64,000 nucleotides of DNA from Plasmodiophora brassicae (taxonomy: Eukaryota > Endomyxa: Phytomyxea > Phytomyxea > Plasmodiophorida). The translations under genes were made by a program, and so were the position numbers. The stretch's first letter is position 1, and each line of letters opens with the position of its first letter. Positions 9,959 through 20,001 of this stretch are shown one piece after another. The notes under the pieces are model-generated. The model did not search any database. It had not been told where the DNA came from and was given only the letters and a program-made list of their open reading frames with translations. The stretch lies in assembly GCA_036867785.1 (NCBI GenBank), contig CP145413.1, forward strand, positions 930,001 to 994,000, given 5' to 3'.

Positions 9959-10428
9959 ATGTCGACGACGTTCGTTGGGCGCGTCCTGGTAATCGGCCTG
10001 CTCCGAGGTACCTGCACAGGTTGGCGGCCGCTTATCCGACTGTGTCGCAGAACACGAAGATGACGAAGACGGTCGTTGTCCTGGTCAATCGCTTCACGAC
10101 CCATCCGCTCTACAACAAGCGCATGCGGAAGACGAAGAAGTTCATGGCGCACGATGAGGGTAGGGTCGCGTTGGATTCGCGTCATTGCTCGCCCCGGTTG
10201 ACGTGATCCCGTCCAGACGAAGCCGCCGGCGTCGGCGACCTGGTCCTAATCCGCACGTCTCGCCCGTACAGCAAACGCAAGAAGTTCATCCTGAAGGAGA
10301 TCCTCAAACGCTCGCCGCAGTTCCTGTACGAACAGTCGTTGAAGGACGCCGCTGCTACGGCTGCTGCTGCTGATGCTGCTGCCGCCGGCACAGAGCGCTC
10401 GACAGCGGCGGCCACGGGCGAATCGTGA
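9959..10428 (+). CDS. Mitochondrial small-subunit ribosomal protein uS17
   Basis: Three exons (9959-9988, 10051-10159, 10217-10428) encode 116 residues. The uS17 OB-fold is clear: FVGRVLNTKMTKTVVVLVNR, then HPLYNKRMRKTKKFMAHDE, then VGDLVLIRTSRPYSKRKKF. The C-terminus is an extra Ala-rich tail after SPQFLYEQSLKD. The short uninterrupted form with K-M-[TD]-KT matches the bacterial/mitochondrial rather than the cytosolic protein, so it should bind 16S-like rRNA in the mitoribosome. Introns are 62 and 57 nt with phases 0 and 1. No separate presequence is visible; the N-terminus itself may target. Confidence 0.9.
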
Positions 10429-10588
10429 CGCACGTGTGCGAATACAGGTTGCCAGCGCATCAAATATAGGGCGAGCGGCCGAGCGCGGGCGCGGCCCTGA
10501 CGACGACGCGCCACACCGTCCGTGAAGGGGATCCCCCCACAGTCACTGCCTGGGGACGCGACGCCCGTCAGCGCAGCGAACGGCGACG

Positions 10589-11905
10589 ATGATCAACAGC
10601 AATCATAGCTCGAGGGCGGCGGACGGCGCCGGCGGCGAGACGCCGTTCCTGCGGTCCGCCAAGGACGGGTACGCGAAATGGTACCACCAGACGCCGGCCA
10701 TGGCGCGCGCCCTGGTCTTCGTCGGCGTTGCCGGGTCGGTCCTGTCCCTGGTCGGCGTCGACCGCGTCCTTGGGTACAACATGCCCTACTACACTGTCCT
10801 GCGATCGCAAGGTCGCCCCTGTGTTTGGATCCGGCGATGCTGCCCGCCATGCGACGCTGACGACCTTGTCTGGATACAGTTTGGCGAGTACTGACGGCCG
10901 GGTTCGTGGGGCGCTCGCTGCTCAGCGACGTATTCGCCATATTCAGCCTTTACCAGGTGTGCTGCGCCGGTTCACCAGCCCGTTGGGCGTGTGACTAACG
11001 CGGGTCCTGGTCAGATTCTGTTGCGTCTGGAGCCGGCGAAGGGCTCCACGTTCGTCCTCGTGACGTCGCTGGCAGCAAGCGTGGTGATCCAGTTCGTGAC
11101 GGTCATGCTGTTGACACTGGCGGGCATTCTGCTATCCTCAATGCTGTTCTTCCTGCACGGCGGCGGCTTCTGGCCGCTCGCGTTCGTCTTCATCGCGCTG
11201 GAATCGCAGGCTTCCGTCGATGCGACGAGACAGTAACGGTTCAGCCTCGTGGCGCTGTTCAGCTCCCTGATGCCTCCACCAGGTTCCTCTGCTTCCCTGT
11301 CGAAGTGCCGACGAAAGCGTACCCTGTGGTTCTTGCGGTATACATCAACGCCCAGGTGTGTTTGCGATTGCTTGGCTGACTGACATAGGTTCTGTTCTTC
11401 CTCCTGTCGGGCGGAAGTGCGATCGACATATTCGTCGGGTTGGCGTTAGGGATGCTTGGTAAGCGGGGAGCTTCCGATGTGTTCGACCCATTCGGCTGAC
11501 GGCGCTCGACTAAGCGGGAAAGTATCCCCGGGTCCAGTTCTCTACAGCGTCGTGCCGCGCCCTGGAGTCAAAGCCCTTCATGAAGAGCGTTGTCGATATG
11601 CCCGGGTTCGTCACCGTCGATAACATTGGCTATCTGATCAACGACGAGGAGCTCGGCGACCCGTACGTGCCCGTCTGGTCCACGTGTCTCGCTTCTAACG
11701 CCCCCTGGTCAGGGCACCGCATTTCGGGCAGACGTCCCAGCCGAGTCGCCCAGGTGCCCGACCATTCGCCGGTGTCGGGTACAAGCTGGGCAAGGCCGAC
11801 GATTCGGACGAGGCGCCTGGGATGGCCGAAGGCGCCGTCTTCCGATCGTCCATGGGTCATCCGCTCGCCGACCGCTACGTCCCCAACAGCAAGTACGTCC
11901 AATGA
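10589..11905 (+). CDS. Derlin-family ER rhomboid pseudoprotease
   Basis: Seven exons (10589-10811, 10880-10956, 11015-11232, 11283-11355, 11389-11458, 11548-11662, 11713-11905) add to exactly 323 codons. The protein starts with a polar N-terminus (HSSRAADGAGGETPFLRSA), then a helix near residue 40, a VWRVLTAGF motif (derlins have VWR..T), several membrane helices including SVVIQFVTVMLLTLAGILLS, a LFFLLSGGSAIDIFVGLALG helix, and a C-terminal RPFAGVGYKLG block that matches the derlin RPGGF.WG.G.RLG signature. Derlins retrotranslocate misfolded proteins in ERAD with p97/VCP. The assignment rests on these motifs; the long Asp/Pro-rich tail is unusual. Intron sizes run from 33 to 89 nt. Confidence 0.8.
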
Positions 11906-12022
11906 ACCGGAACGAGCTAGGGGGCACGCCGGTCCTGACATGCACACTTAGGCAAAGCTCGGGGACCGAACAACACTATGGCAAGGACATGGCCGACCCC
12001 AGCGCCAACTGATGACGTCCGA

Positions 12023-13204
12023 TTACAGTATTTTAACGCCCCCATCGTCGTCGTTGTTGTCGAGGTTAGCCATCGCGAAGATCGTCGTGAAGACACCGGC
12101 GAGGGCGGCGCCGTTCCCAGCGCCAACGACGCTGCGTACGAAGCAGAAGAACGGGAACCGGGCACCGCCTCGGCGATTCCTAGAGACGCTCGCGTGTATG
12201 CGCCCGAGGTCGTCCCTGTTCTGTAGCCGCCACTCGTCGAACCGGACGCCATGCAGCGACCTGTTCGCTGCGATCGCGCGCACGATCGCGCTCTGTGCCG
12301 CAAGGTCGCCAAGGTCGTTGTGGCGAACGTCGAGCCACATCAGTGTGCGGTTCGCGCTGATCGCTGCGGCCAGCGATGGTGTCGCGTCGCCCGTCATGCC
12401 GCAGTCGAACAGGTCCAAGACCTCCACCGACGCCTGCCGCGCCAGGGCCTCGGCGAACGCGATGATGCCTTGTGGTCCAACGCCCCGGTTACCGCTTAAC
12501 GACAGCGCCGTCATCGAGCTCGTGCTCGTCAGCGCTTTCGCAAGAGCGATGGCGCCCGCTTCCCCGATCGTGTTTTCAGCCAGCGATACATCGCGAATCG
12601 TGAAGTTGATCTCGAGCATCTGCCCCAGGGCGACGGCTCCGTCGTTGCCGATCTTGTTCGCAGACAGGTCCACCTTGTGCAGGACGTCGTTGTGGCGCAG
12701 GGCGCCCGCCAACGCGGCGCAGTCGCGGTCGGTCAGCAGGCACGATCGCAGGCGCAGGACGCGAAGCGACAGGTGCCCTTTCAGCGACGATGCCAACGCG
12801 TTGACGAACGGGGCCGACGCCGTGTTCCCTGACAGGTCCAGGTGCCGCAGCGTGGTCGTGGAGGTCAACGCGCGCGCCAGCGTCCGCATGCCATCGCCCG
12901 AGAACTCGTTGTCGCCCGCCTCGATCCGCGTCAGCGTCACATTGTCGCGTAGGCACCTGGCGATGTCGGCGGCGGCCTGGTCGCGTAGACGGTTGCCAGC
13001 GACGTTCAGCGTCAGGACGCGGCGGTTGGCGCGCAACGCGTCGATCAGGGCGCCCAGCCGTCGCTCGCCGATCAGCTGCCGGGACAGGTCGATGTTCAGC
13101 GCCGTGTCGATCGACGCTAACGCCGTCGATACCATCGACGAACCGTACCCCGGTGATGAGTCATCGCTCCGGAGCCGTTGACTCCTGATGGGCGGTTCGC
13201 ACAT
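12023..13204 (-). CDS. Leucine-rich repeat protein (ribonuclease-inhibitor type)
   Basis: An uninterrupted frame of ~393 residues from ATG 13204-13202 (an internal ATG at 13135 is an alternative). It holds at least nine 28-residue repeats of the RI/NLRC3 type, such as LRHLDLSGNTASAPFVNALA and MTALSLSGNRGVGPQGIIAF. The C-terminus is basic then Asp/Asn-rich. No other domain is present, so it is likely a scaffold or binding protein; many ciliate and flagellar LRR proteins look like this, but no role can be assigned. If 13204 is the start, its ATG lies only 20 bp from that of the divergent expansin-like gene. Confidence 0.85.
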   Translation of the reverse strand: MCEPPIRSQRLRSDDSSPGYGSSMVSTALASIDTALNIDLSRQLIGERRLGALIDALRANRRVLTLNVAGNRLRDQAAADIARCLRDNVTLTRIEAGDNEFSGDGMRTLARALTSTTTLRHLDLSGNTASAPFVNALASSLKGHLSLRVLRLRSCLLTDRDCAALAGALRHNDVLHKVDLSANKIGNDGAVALGQMLEINFTIRDVSLAENTIGEAGAIALAKALTSTSSMTALSLSGNRGVGPQGIIAFAEALARQASVEVLDLFDCGMTGDATPSLAAAISANRTLMWLDVRHNDLGDLAAQSAIVRAIAANRSLHGVRFDEWRLQNRDDLGRIHASVSRNRRGGARFPFFCFVRSVVGAGNGAALAGVFTTIFAMANLDNNDDDGGVKIL

Positions 13205-13224
13205 CCTAACCGTCCTATTGGTCG

Positions 13225-14025
13225 ATGCCAGGTGCTGCTCTCGTCGCCATCGTCGTCGCGATGGCGTCGCTGTGCCAGGTCGGCAGCGGCGCCGAATGCT
13301 ATCTAAGACCGTTCCATCGGCACGACCAGGTGTTCGGGTCGTGCCCGGCGTACGCGTCGTTATCGCCGCGTAACGCGTCCAACGTGATGATCGCGGCCGG
13401 CAACTTCCCCTGCGGGACCTGCCTGCGCGTTTCGAACGGGAACATGCAGGTCTATACGGTCGTTGTCGATCAGACACAATCGCCGTCGATCGACCTGCAC
13501 ATCGACCCGCTGACGACGCTGCTGGGGTCGTCGGACCCGTCGCTCCTCGTGGAAGGCTTGGCGGCGTGCTGTGCCGAGGTGGTCGATCGCAGCCAGTGTG
13601 CAGACCTGTATATCGCGAACGCAACGGCGACGGCCACAGGATGCAACGATAACGGACCAGACCCGACTGGGCGGGTACCGCCTGCGACCGACATGGGCGG
13701 TCCACCGGCGAACGTTCCCAATGGACAGATGCCACGCCAGCAGTTCCGTCCCATGTTCCAGCAGCGACAGCAGGGCATGGGGACGTTCATGATGCGACCG
13801 CCGCTGCCACAGCCCATCCACCCGCTACAACAGGCAGCGTTCCGGCCACAGCCAGCGTTCCAGATTCCGGACTGGACAGCGCCCAGTCGCAGCAACGTGA
13901 ACGTTCAGCCGGTCGACCCGTCCCTGCAGGCGAATCCGACAGCGCAGACGAGCGATGCCGTCGCAGACGCCAATGGCGATTCGACGGGCGCCCGCAGGAG
14001 GACCAAGATCCGCGTCTACGATTAA
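13225..14025 (+). CDS. Secreted expansin-like double-psi beta-barrel protein
   Basis: A single exon of 266 residues. Residues 1-23 (MPGAALVAIVVAMASLCQVG) are a signal peptide. Residues ~25-135 have the cysteine and residue pattern of the expansin/DPBB fold: VMIAAGNFPCGTCLRV, TVVVDQTQ, SIDLHIDPLTTLLG and paired cysteines at CCAEVV and QCAD. The remaining half is a low-complexity Pro/Gln/Met-rich tail (QQFRPMFQQRQQGMGTFMM) ending in a basic RRRTKIRVYD. No second expansin (CBM63) domain is seen. Single-barrel proteins of this kind loosen or bind polysaccharide walls in plants, fungi and amoebae. Identification is by pattern; the exact family needs a profile search. Confidence 0.6.
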   Translation: MPGAALVAIVVAMASLCQVGSGAECYLRPFHRHDQVFGSCPAYASLSPRNASNVMIAAGNFPCGTCLRVSNGNMQVYTVVVDQTQSPSIDLHIDPLTTLLGSSDPSLLVEGLAACCAEVVDRSQCADLYIANATATATGCNDNGPDPTGRVPPATDMGGPPANVPNGQMPRQQFRPMFQQRQQGMGTFMMRPPLPQPIHPLQQAAFRPQPAFQIPDWTAPSRSNVNVQPVDPSLQANPTAQTSDAVADANGDSTGARRRTKIRVYD

Positions 14026-14151
14026 GGACGGCTGCTCATGCCTTCAGGCAGCTAACCGGCCAATGGGAATAGTCATTAAACGAATAACTGCTACTCAATA
14101 CCTGTGGCAAACAGTTCGGGATTGGCGCGAACATGGCAAGCGGGTGGGTGA

Positions 14152-14200
14152 ACGACTGGAGGACAGCAGGATGGCGGCCATCCTGCTGTCCTCCAGTCGT
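14152..14200. repeat. Perfect 23-bp inverted repeat with 3-nt loop
   Basis: Bases 14152-14174 and 14178-14200 are exact reverse complements around a cgg loop (arm core actggaggacagcaggatgg). The hairpin sits 127 bp after the expansin-like stop and ~340 bp before the CTL gene stop, in an otherwise gene-free stretch (14026-14537). It could be a transcript-end or small-RNA hairpin, or a foldback repeat. Confidence 0.95.
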
Positions 14201-14537
14201 GTGTCCCGACCGTGCCCATCGTTCTTGTGTCGACCACGTACACCTACGCGCTGCCCGTTCGGTGCTTCATGCTCACGATCGCGTCCGTTGCGCTGGAACC
14301 CGCCACCGAATCGTTGACGCTCTGCCCATGGCAGGTGGCCGACGTACGAGCACGTCGGCCACTGCTGACGTATCGAGCAGTATCAAACGATGGGGATTAC
14401 GGCCGAGTCGGGGTGCGATCCGGCCACATCGGATGGTCAGGACGCTGTCGCGACAGACGGGTGCACCACGTACCCAGCAAGCGCGAGGCGTCTGTCATAC
14501 CATCCACTGTATTGAGCGCCTGGGCAACGTAGTGACG

Positions 14538-15944
14538 TCAGACGGCCAAGCCGACCGACGGGTAGATCCTGCGAACGGCAGCGACCAGCTTCTGGTGCAG
14601 CGCCGGGTGGTGGGTCGCCAACGCGGCGGGTTCCTCGGCCCACAGGACCATGAACGTGACCACGCAGGCTTCCAGGACGGACATGACGACGCCGGTCAGG
14701 AAAGCGCCCAGGAAGAAACACAGGATCATGACGGGGGCGGCGTTGCCATGGCCGCCGACGCCAGCGTAAACGACGCCACCGATCACAGCACCGGCCACGC
14801 CGCCAATCAGGGCAGACAGCCAGAACGCCAACCCGGACATGTCGTCGTTGACGATCACGTCCAGGCCACGACGCTGCAGCAACTCCCACGTGTTCTTCGC
14901 CGCTGGAGGGAGGGGGACACACGGTCAGCAACCGGATGCAACCAATGGCGCGCAGGCATCGTCCTCGGTACCTGAGCAGAAGTCCTGGCCCCAGATGGCG
15001 ACGTACGCGTACGCGTACTTGGTGATGAACTGGGCAATCGCCTGGATGCACCCGAGGATGCAATCAATGATACAGGCCATAACCCAGTGGTCGCGACTCA
15101 TCGAGCGGGCGAGCACGCGCAACGTCTCAATCAGCGACACGATGAACGACCCATAGCAGATCGAGCCGAAGCTGGTCGTCAGCGCACGTTTCGCCGACGC
15201 CGACGTGACGTTGCGCGTCTGGCTCTGGTAGTACCAGGTCGCGGCAACGCCACCGGCAATCACCTGGACGACGTTCATGAGAACGTTGGAGGTCCAGTAC
15301 AGGCTGAGGATCAGCAGGAACGCCACAATGCCGCTGTTGGCGCCGGCCGCACCGAGCACCGCCACCGTCCAGACGACGGCCCAGACGATGCTGACCACCT
15401 GCATGAAGAACGCGACGTACACCGACGCCCCGTACTGCTTGATGCAGGTCGTCGCCATCTCCAGCATGATCGTCGTGAACTCGATACGGTTCCGGACGAA
15501 GTAGTACCAGACGGCACCCAGGAGGCCGAACACAATGAAGATGACGCCGGCGCCGACCGCCCCAGCGGCGAGCGACGCGACGCCGGCCACCAGCATCAAG
15601 GCCACGTTGGCGAACATTGCGAATTTGATCAGGTTCGACGAGATGCGCGGGTGGTTTAGGACGCGGACCCATCCGAGACCGAACGCGACGCTGCCGACGA
15701 ACCCGACCGCCAGACCGGCGATGATCGCCGTCGATTCCTTGTCCGGCGTGGCGTTCGACGACGACGAGTCCTGCAGGTGTATGTTCTTGAAGTTCAGGAC
15801 GGCGGCGACGACGACCGCGGCGACATTGACGGCGAACAGGATCGCCCAGATCACGTCATTGTACTTGGCGGCCGGCGGACCCGGCTGGACGGCGGCCTGG
15901 TTGGCGACGACCGGCCCGGGCTTCGCCTGCTCGTTGGCGTACAT
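14538..15944 (-). CDS. Choline-transporter-like (CTL/SLC44, Pns1-type) membrane protein
   Basis: Two exons (15944-14972 and 14902-14538) encode ~445 residues. After a polar Pro/Ala-rich N-terminus come about ten membrane helices, for example DVIWAILFAVNVAAVVVAAV and FAMFANVALMLVAGVASLAA. The C-terminal signature of the family is intact: SFGSICYGSFIVS, YAYAYVAIWGQDFC followed across the 69-nt phase-1 intron by SAAKNTWELLQRRG and VVNDD-like residues. It also has an SARD-like MSRDHW segment. Members transport choline or ethanolamine or act in lipid homeostasis. The substrate here is unknown. The large extracellular loop of animal SLC44A is absent, which fits the fungal Pns1-like subgroup. Confidence 0.88.
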
Positions 15945-16409
15945 ATCACACTGCTGCAAACGGCGACCGATGCAGATTCACGCGTCGACTGGGCACGCGA
16001 CCTCGAAGATCTGCCCGCTGCACGTCAGCGCCCCCTGTCAGTCAGATACTATCCCCGATACGTTCTGGAATGCCGCCGGGCGCGACCACAGCGGCACGGC
16101 ACGGCCCCAGTTGTTGATGAATTTGAATTCAACCCACCCGGGCGCTTTTTGTTTTGCGTGGCACTGCTCCTCAGTCCTGCCGCCGGGCACGCACACGTCG
16201 ACGTGGCGCGAGTCTCGCCACGTGGCGGCGCTATTTCAGGCGCGGGTCGGTCGCGTCGCGCCTGTCGTTATTATTTCTAGGACCTCAGCGGTGTGTTCCT
16301 ATTCTGCACGGTGAGGCCGCGTGTGTCCCCCCACTGCGACTTCTGTTGAGTCACGGCTGCAGCAAACGGGCGCACAGACACAAAGTTTAGCTTCCGGGTG
16401 CCGTGATGT
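15945..16409. other. Intergenic, no gene recognised
   Basis: About 465 bp between the CTL start and the IDO stop. It is GC-rich with two T-rich patches (16145-16160 and 16260-16280). It should contain the CTL promoter. No supported frame. Confidence 0.4.
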
Positions 16410-18557
16410 TCAAACGACCGCGAGCTGGGACTGGTTAGGGAAGCGTTTCTGCAGGTCGGCAACCTCGCGGTCGAGGATCTCGCGCTGCTCGCTCACGCGT
16501 TCGGCAATGTCGTTCAGAGCAGCTTTGTTGTCTTCGGTGAGGGCGGACGTGTTGACCTGCACTGGTGCGTTAGCTGGCAGGTTTACGACGAGTCGGTGAA
16601 GGGTCGGCCGCGACCTTTGAAATGACGTCCTGCATGACGCGGAGGACGGCACCGAGTTGGTTGGGCAACCACGTGACGATGGGTGAACCGCCGGTGGCAA
16701 CCGGGTGCGACGAGTACCGGAGGATGTACTCCTTCGTGAAGTTCCAATGCCTGGAGCGGAAGTTTCGTACACCGTCGACAATCTTCAGGTACAGCACTGT
16801 TGACAATACGTTAGATTACGACAGCACGAGGTGATGCTGCGTTCAACCGGCCGAGTTCGGATCCGCTTCCGCAAACTGGCGCACGTTCACCCGATTCGCC
16901 TGATGTTCGACCCACTGGACAAATTCCGAATGGTTGGTCGGTCTGTACGAGCGGAAGTCCTGGACAGAGCCTCGACAGTAAGCTTCCATAATACGGTTGG
17001 TTTCTGCCGCAATATACCCGAAGGATGCTGGTCAGCGGGTTCTCCGGCAAGCTCAGGGTCAGTTGGAGTAGGTTGTCTGCCATAATTAATATCTGTCAGT
17101 TCAAAGTCAAGTGCCCGGGGAGGTACGATGCGAACCGATGGTTGGGATCATCGAATCGTTCGCGCCAGATTCCCCGCGGAAAAAGGTCGGCTCCTCCGAC
17201 ACGCCTTCGTAGACGACCCCATGCGGGAACATGGGTTGGTTCTTTGTCCCCATGATGAACGTCTGTTAGGCACAGTCACACGTCATGTTCATGCGTTGGA
17301 CGGTGCACATGAAGTGGCATACGCGGAACTGGTCATAATCCGATGGCCCTACCCACACAGTCAGCTTTGGACTTCTTTGCATAGCAGTAACTGGCAAGCT
17401 TACTGGAGCGGTTCCACATGCTTTCCATAACGGAATTGATACAGCTGAGCGTGGAGCAGACATCCTGGCTGTCGTTCAGATAAAACAGGGGAGCACCTTC
17501 ACTTTTCGTACCACAAGTCCCTGATTGAACGCTTGCCGATTGTTGGAGCTCGCACCGTCTACAACAGCCAGAACGCCGTTCACTAGCGCCCCCGAGTGCC
17601 TCACCATAGAAACGTGCACCAAGATGAACCCATGCTCTGATTTCGTTCCCTGCCAACAATGTGACCAAACGTTATATTGGAGAGAGCGGCCAGGACAGTG
17701 CCCACCCCAAATGCGCGTATCAGCTCAAGGTTGGGATAGTCGGGAGGCTTTGTTGTGTCAGTGCGCCGGTAGTTGTACAAACTATCAAGAAACCGCATAC
17801 GTCAAACGCGGCCTTCCCATCTGTCCATTCGCATGGCCCACCTGTAGGAGAGAGCGTACTCCATAAACGGTTTGGCGCCAATTTTCTTCGCAACTGTTGC
17901 CAACGGAACGGCTCTGTAGCGAACCGTAAGCATCAAATATCATAACAGCAACGCAAGTCAACAGTTACATGTTTCGCGGAAGTCTGTCACGTCCAAGGCC
18001 ATAGTCTTTCGTCGTCCTGTAGTTCAAGTCGCACGGTTCCAGAAGGTATGCCGATGCAACAAACGTGTAATCGCGGTAAAGGCCTGTCGCCGACAGCTGT
18101 CGGAATAGAGTAATTCCAGCACGTGCCATAGCATACCTGCGAGTAGACGCGTATCCTCGATGTCCGATAGGTCGTACAGTGGAAGCTCCTTCTCGACAGC
18201 CTCACCGAACTTGCCCGAAGCCAGCAATCCTGGCTGCCCGTTGGCCATCACGATCGGCATGCGCTGAAGCAGCGACTCCAACTCCTTGAAGCGCTCGGGC
18301 AAGGCTGGCAACGGGTCCTGGCGTGGCAGGAACCCGTTCTCGACGCCGACCATGAACTAGCACATTCGACGCTTGTCATGCGCTGCCCACAGTAACTCGA
18401 CACGCAAACGTACCTGCGGCCTGGACACATCTTTCGGGTCGATCTGCATACGCCATGTCTCGACAGCGTTCCCCGCTTTGTCAACCGGGCATTTATCGGC
18501 CTGACTGTCGTGCAGCTTGGTATGCATGGCGCGAGCGTTGACGTCGTACTCGCACAT
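16410..18557 (-). CDS. IDO: Indoleamine 2,3-dioxygenase
   Basis: A heme dioxygenase that opens the indole ring of tryptophan in the kynurenine pathway. Thirteen exons (18557-18414, 18356-18137, 18083-17969, 17913-17842, 17781-17706, 17649-17512, 17464-17404, 17348-17323, 17262-17136, 17076-17018, 16959-16848, 16796-16615, 16556-16410) sum to 493 codons with every junction in phase. Landmarks: GFLPRQDPLPALPERF near residue 54, the DYTFVASAYLLEP helix, SEHGFILVHV, RTFIMGTKNQPMFP, and NFRSRHWNFTKEYIL holding the proximal heme-ligand histidine, followed by the conserved ATGGSP loop. The last ~50 residues are an added coiled-coil-like tail (ALNDIAERVSEQREILDREV). Introns are 47-60 nt. The 26-nt eighth exon is unusually small. 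Likely feeds NAD synthesis. Confidence 0.95.
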
Positions 18558-18562
18558 TATGA

Positions 18563-18617
18563 CACGGAACGATCTCGAACGGTCGCTGAGGTACAGATGC
18601 ACGGAACGATCTCGAAC
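18563..18617 (-). promoter_or_regulatory. Paired 18-bp direct repeats upstream of IDO
   Basis: The sequence cacggaacgatctcgaac occurs at 18563-18580 and again exactly at 18600-18617, 37 bp apart, starting 6 bp upstream of the IDO start codon. Position and exact repetition suggest a pair of transcription-factor sites, though a small tandem duplication would look the same. Confidence 0.4.
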
Positions 18618-18765
18618 AAGTGACGGTCGCGGCGATCCCCAAAGTGGGCCCCCTCCGTTCCGCCAGGCTGCGCGACGCCACGCGCCCACGCGGCCGCCTC
18701 CCCGTCATCCGGATGCACAGATCAGAGGCTGGGCCACCGGGACCACATGTTGTGCGCCCTCTCGT

Positions 18766-19524
18766 TTACGTATTCCTAACATAGGCAAACTGTTTCGATC
18801 CCAGGAACGTCATGTAGGGATCGTCGTGATCGGCGAGAAGGACCTTGCCAGACCAGTGTTCGGGACGGACGAACGCGCAGACGATTCTGGCGAATACGAT
18901 GTCGTGCTCGTCGTCGTCCCTGTCAAAGGTGTCCATGCGGTGCCACACGCACACAAGGTGGGCAATCGCTTCGGCGACCGCTGACAGTTTCCGGCTCTTG
19001 CACAGGATCTCATTCCGCTTCTTCGCTACTGGACACCGGGCGTTAGATCGTCCTCGGCCAAGGACACAAAGAGCAAGCGAACCGGAATTTCTTCTCGATG
19101 ATGTTGACTCGCCAGTGGTGAATTCATCCCAACCTGGCTGGCAGCGAGTTAGCCCGATGTCCTGGAACTTGTCGAGACAATCTCTGCCAGAGCACGATCC
19201 AACGGCGAACACCTTGGCCTCTAGCGATTTACAAGGAATATTGAGGACTGTTCAGTTCGTTAGCTCCTCGACGAATACGCGGCGGTGGCACACGTATACA
19301 GCGTTACCGAACATGGGGTTCGCGCGCAGCATTTCAGCAGAGAAGCGGGAACGCCGGATGGACGCAAGGAACCCGCCCTTGTTGTTGGCCGGCGTCAGCC
19401 AAGTCAGCGTCATCAAGTTGTCCCGGCCGGCATTCTCGTCGGTCGTCGACAGCAGGACGACGGGATTCGGGTACAGGAACCTGGAGCACAGCTGCTGCTC
19501 CCAAACGAGGACGCACCGCGCCAT
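18766..19524 (-). CDS. Flavin reductase-like (FMN-binding split barrel) protein
   Basis: Begins at ATG 19524 with RFLYPNPVVLLSTTD, the start of the flavin reductase-like fold, then GGFLASIRRSRFSAEMLRAN, and after a 60-nt intron (19248-19307) FVLNIPCKSLEAKV and GRDCLDKFQDIGLT, the DKF...GLT motif of the family. The last exon has AEAIAHLVC, a GDH-equivalent DDEHDIVFARIVCAFV, and FLGSKQFAYV at the end. Between 19134 and 19040 I infer two small introns of about 26 and 44 nt because the frame must change twice; these are the least certain joins. Such proteins bind FMN and reduce it with NAD(P)H or serve as oxidoreductases; the substrate is unknown. Confidence 0.75.
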
Positions 19525-20001
19525 CGCCGCAGGCCGCAGTTTTGCTGGCTGTGGAATTTCCGGCACGTTCGCACCGCTCTGTGTGTCCCTTTGTGTGAAT
19601 ACGGCTCTAACGTCATAAGAAAGCATTGTGATAAAGGCTGAATATCGCCAGGTCAGACTGACGTTGCTGCCGGAGCGACATGTCATTTGGAATCAGCGTT
19701 GCGTCCTATGTACGGCGGAATGCCGCGCAACCGGGCCATTGCAACGAAACGGAGTGGTGCTACCATCCCACAGCAGGTCAAGAATCAGCACCGTGACGAA
19801 ATCGGAACGGTCCTGCCACGGAGACGTTGCCGCTGCCCCTCGGTTCCTCGGAGTGCTCTTGCCAGAGCCGAAAACGTGCGACAGATGAAATTTTCGACGG
19901 GTTCCGAGAATAGCACGCCACAAGGGCAACTGGCAAGCGCTGTTAGTGTTCGCGCCGATAGCGTCGCTGGCTCGCCCAGACTACCGGTATAGGCGGCCGC
20001 A
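19525..20001. other. Divergent promoter region, no gene recognised
   Basis: About 480 bp between the flavin reductase start (minus) and the cullin start (plus). The flavin reductase frame extends upstream to another ATG at 19627, so its N-terminus could be longer. Other frames are arginine-rich and look like chance. Confidence 0.35.

Noticed and set aside
10589-10900. Stand-alone small membrane protein
   Set aside because: It is exon 1 of the derlin; seven exons join in phase to a full-length protein.
12012-13181. Long plus-strand frame opposite the LRR gene
   Set aside because: Complement of repeated LRR codons; Arg/Ser-rich with no domain.
15087-15959. Arg/His-rich plus-strand frames opposite the CTL gene
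   Set aside because: Shadows of the membrane-helix codons on the other strand.
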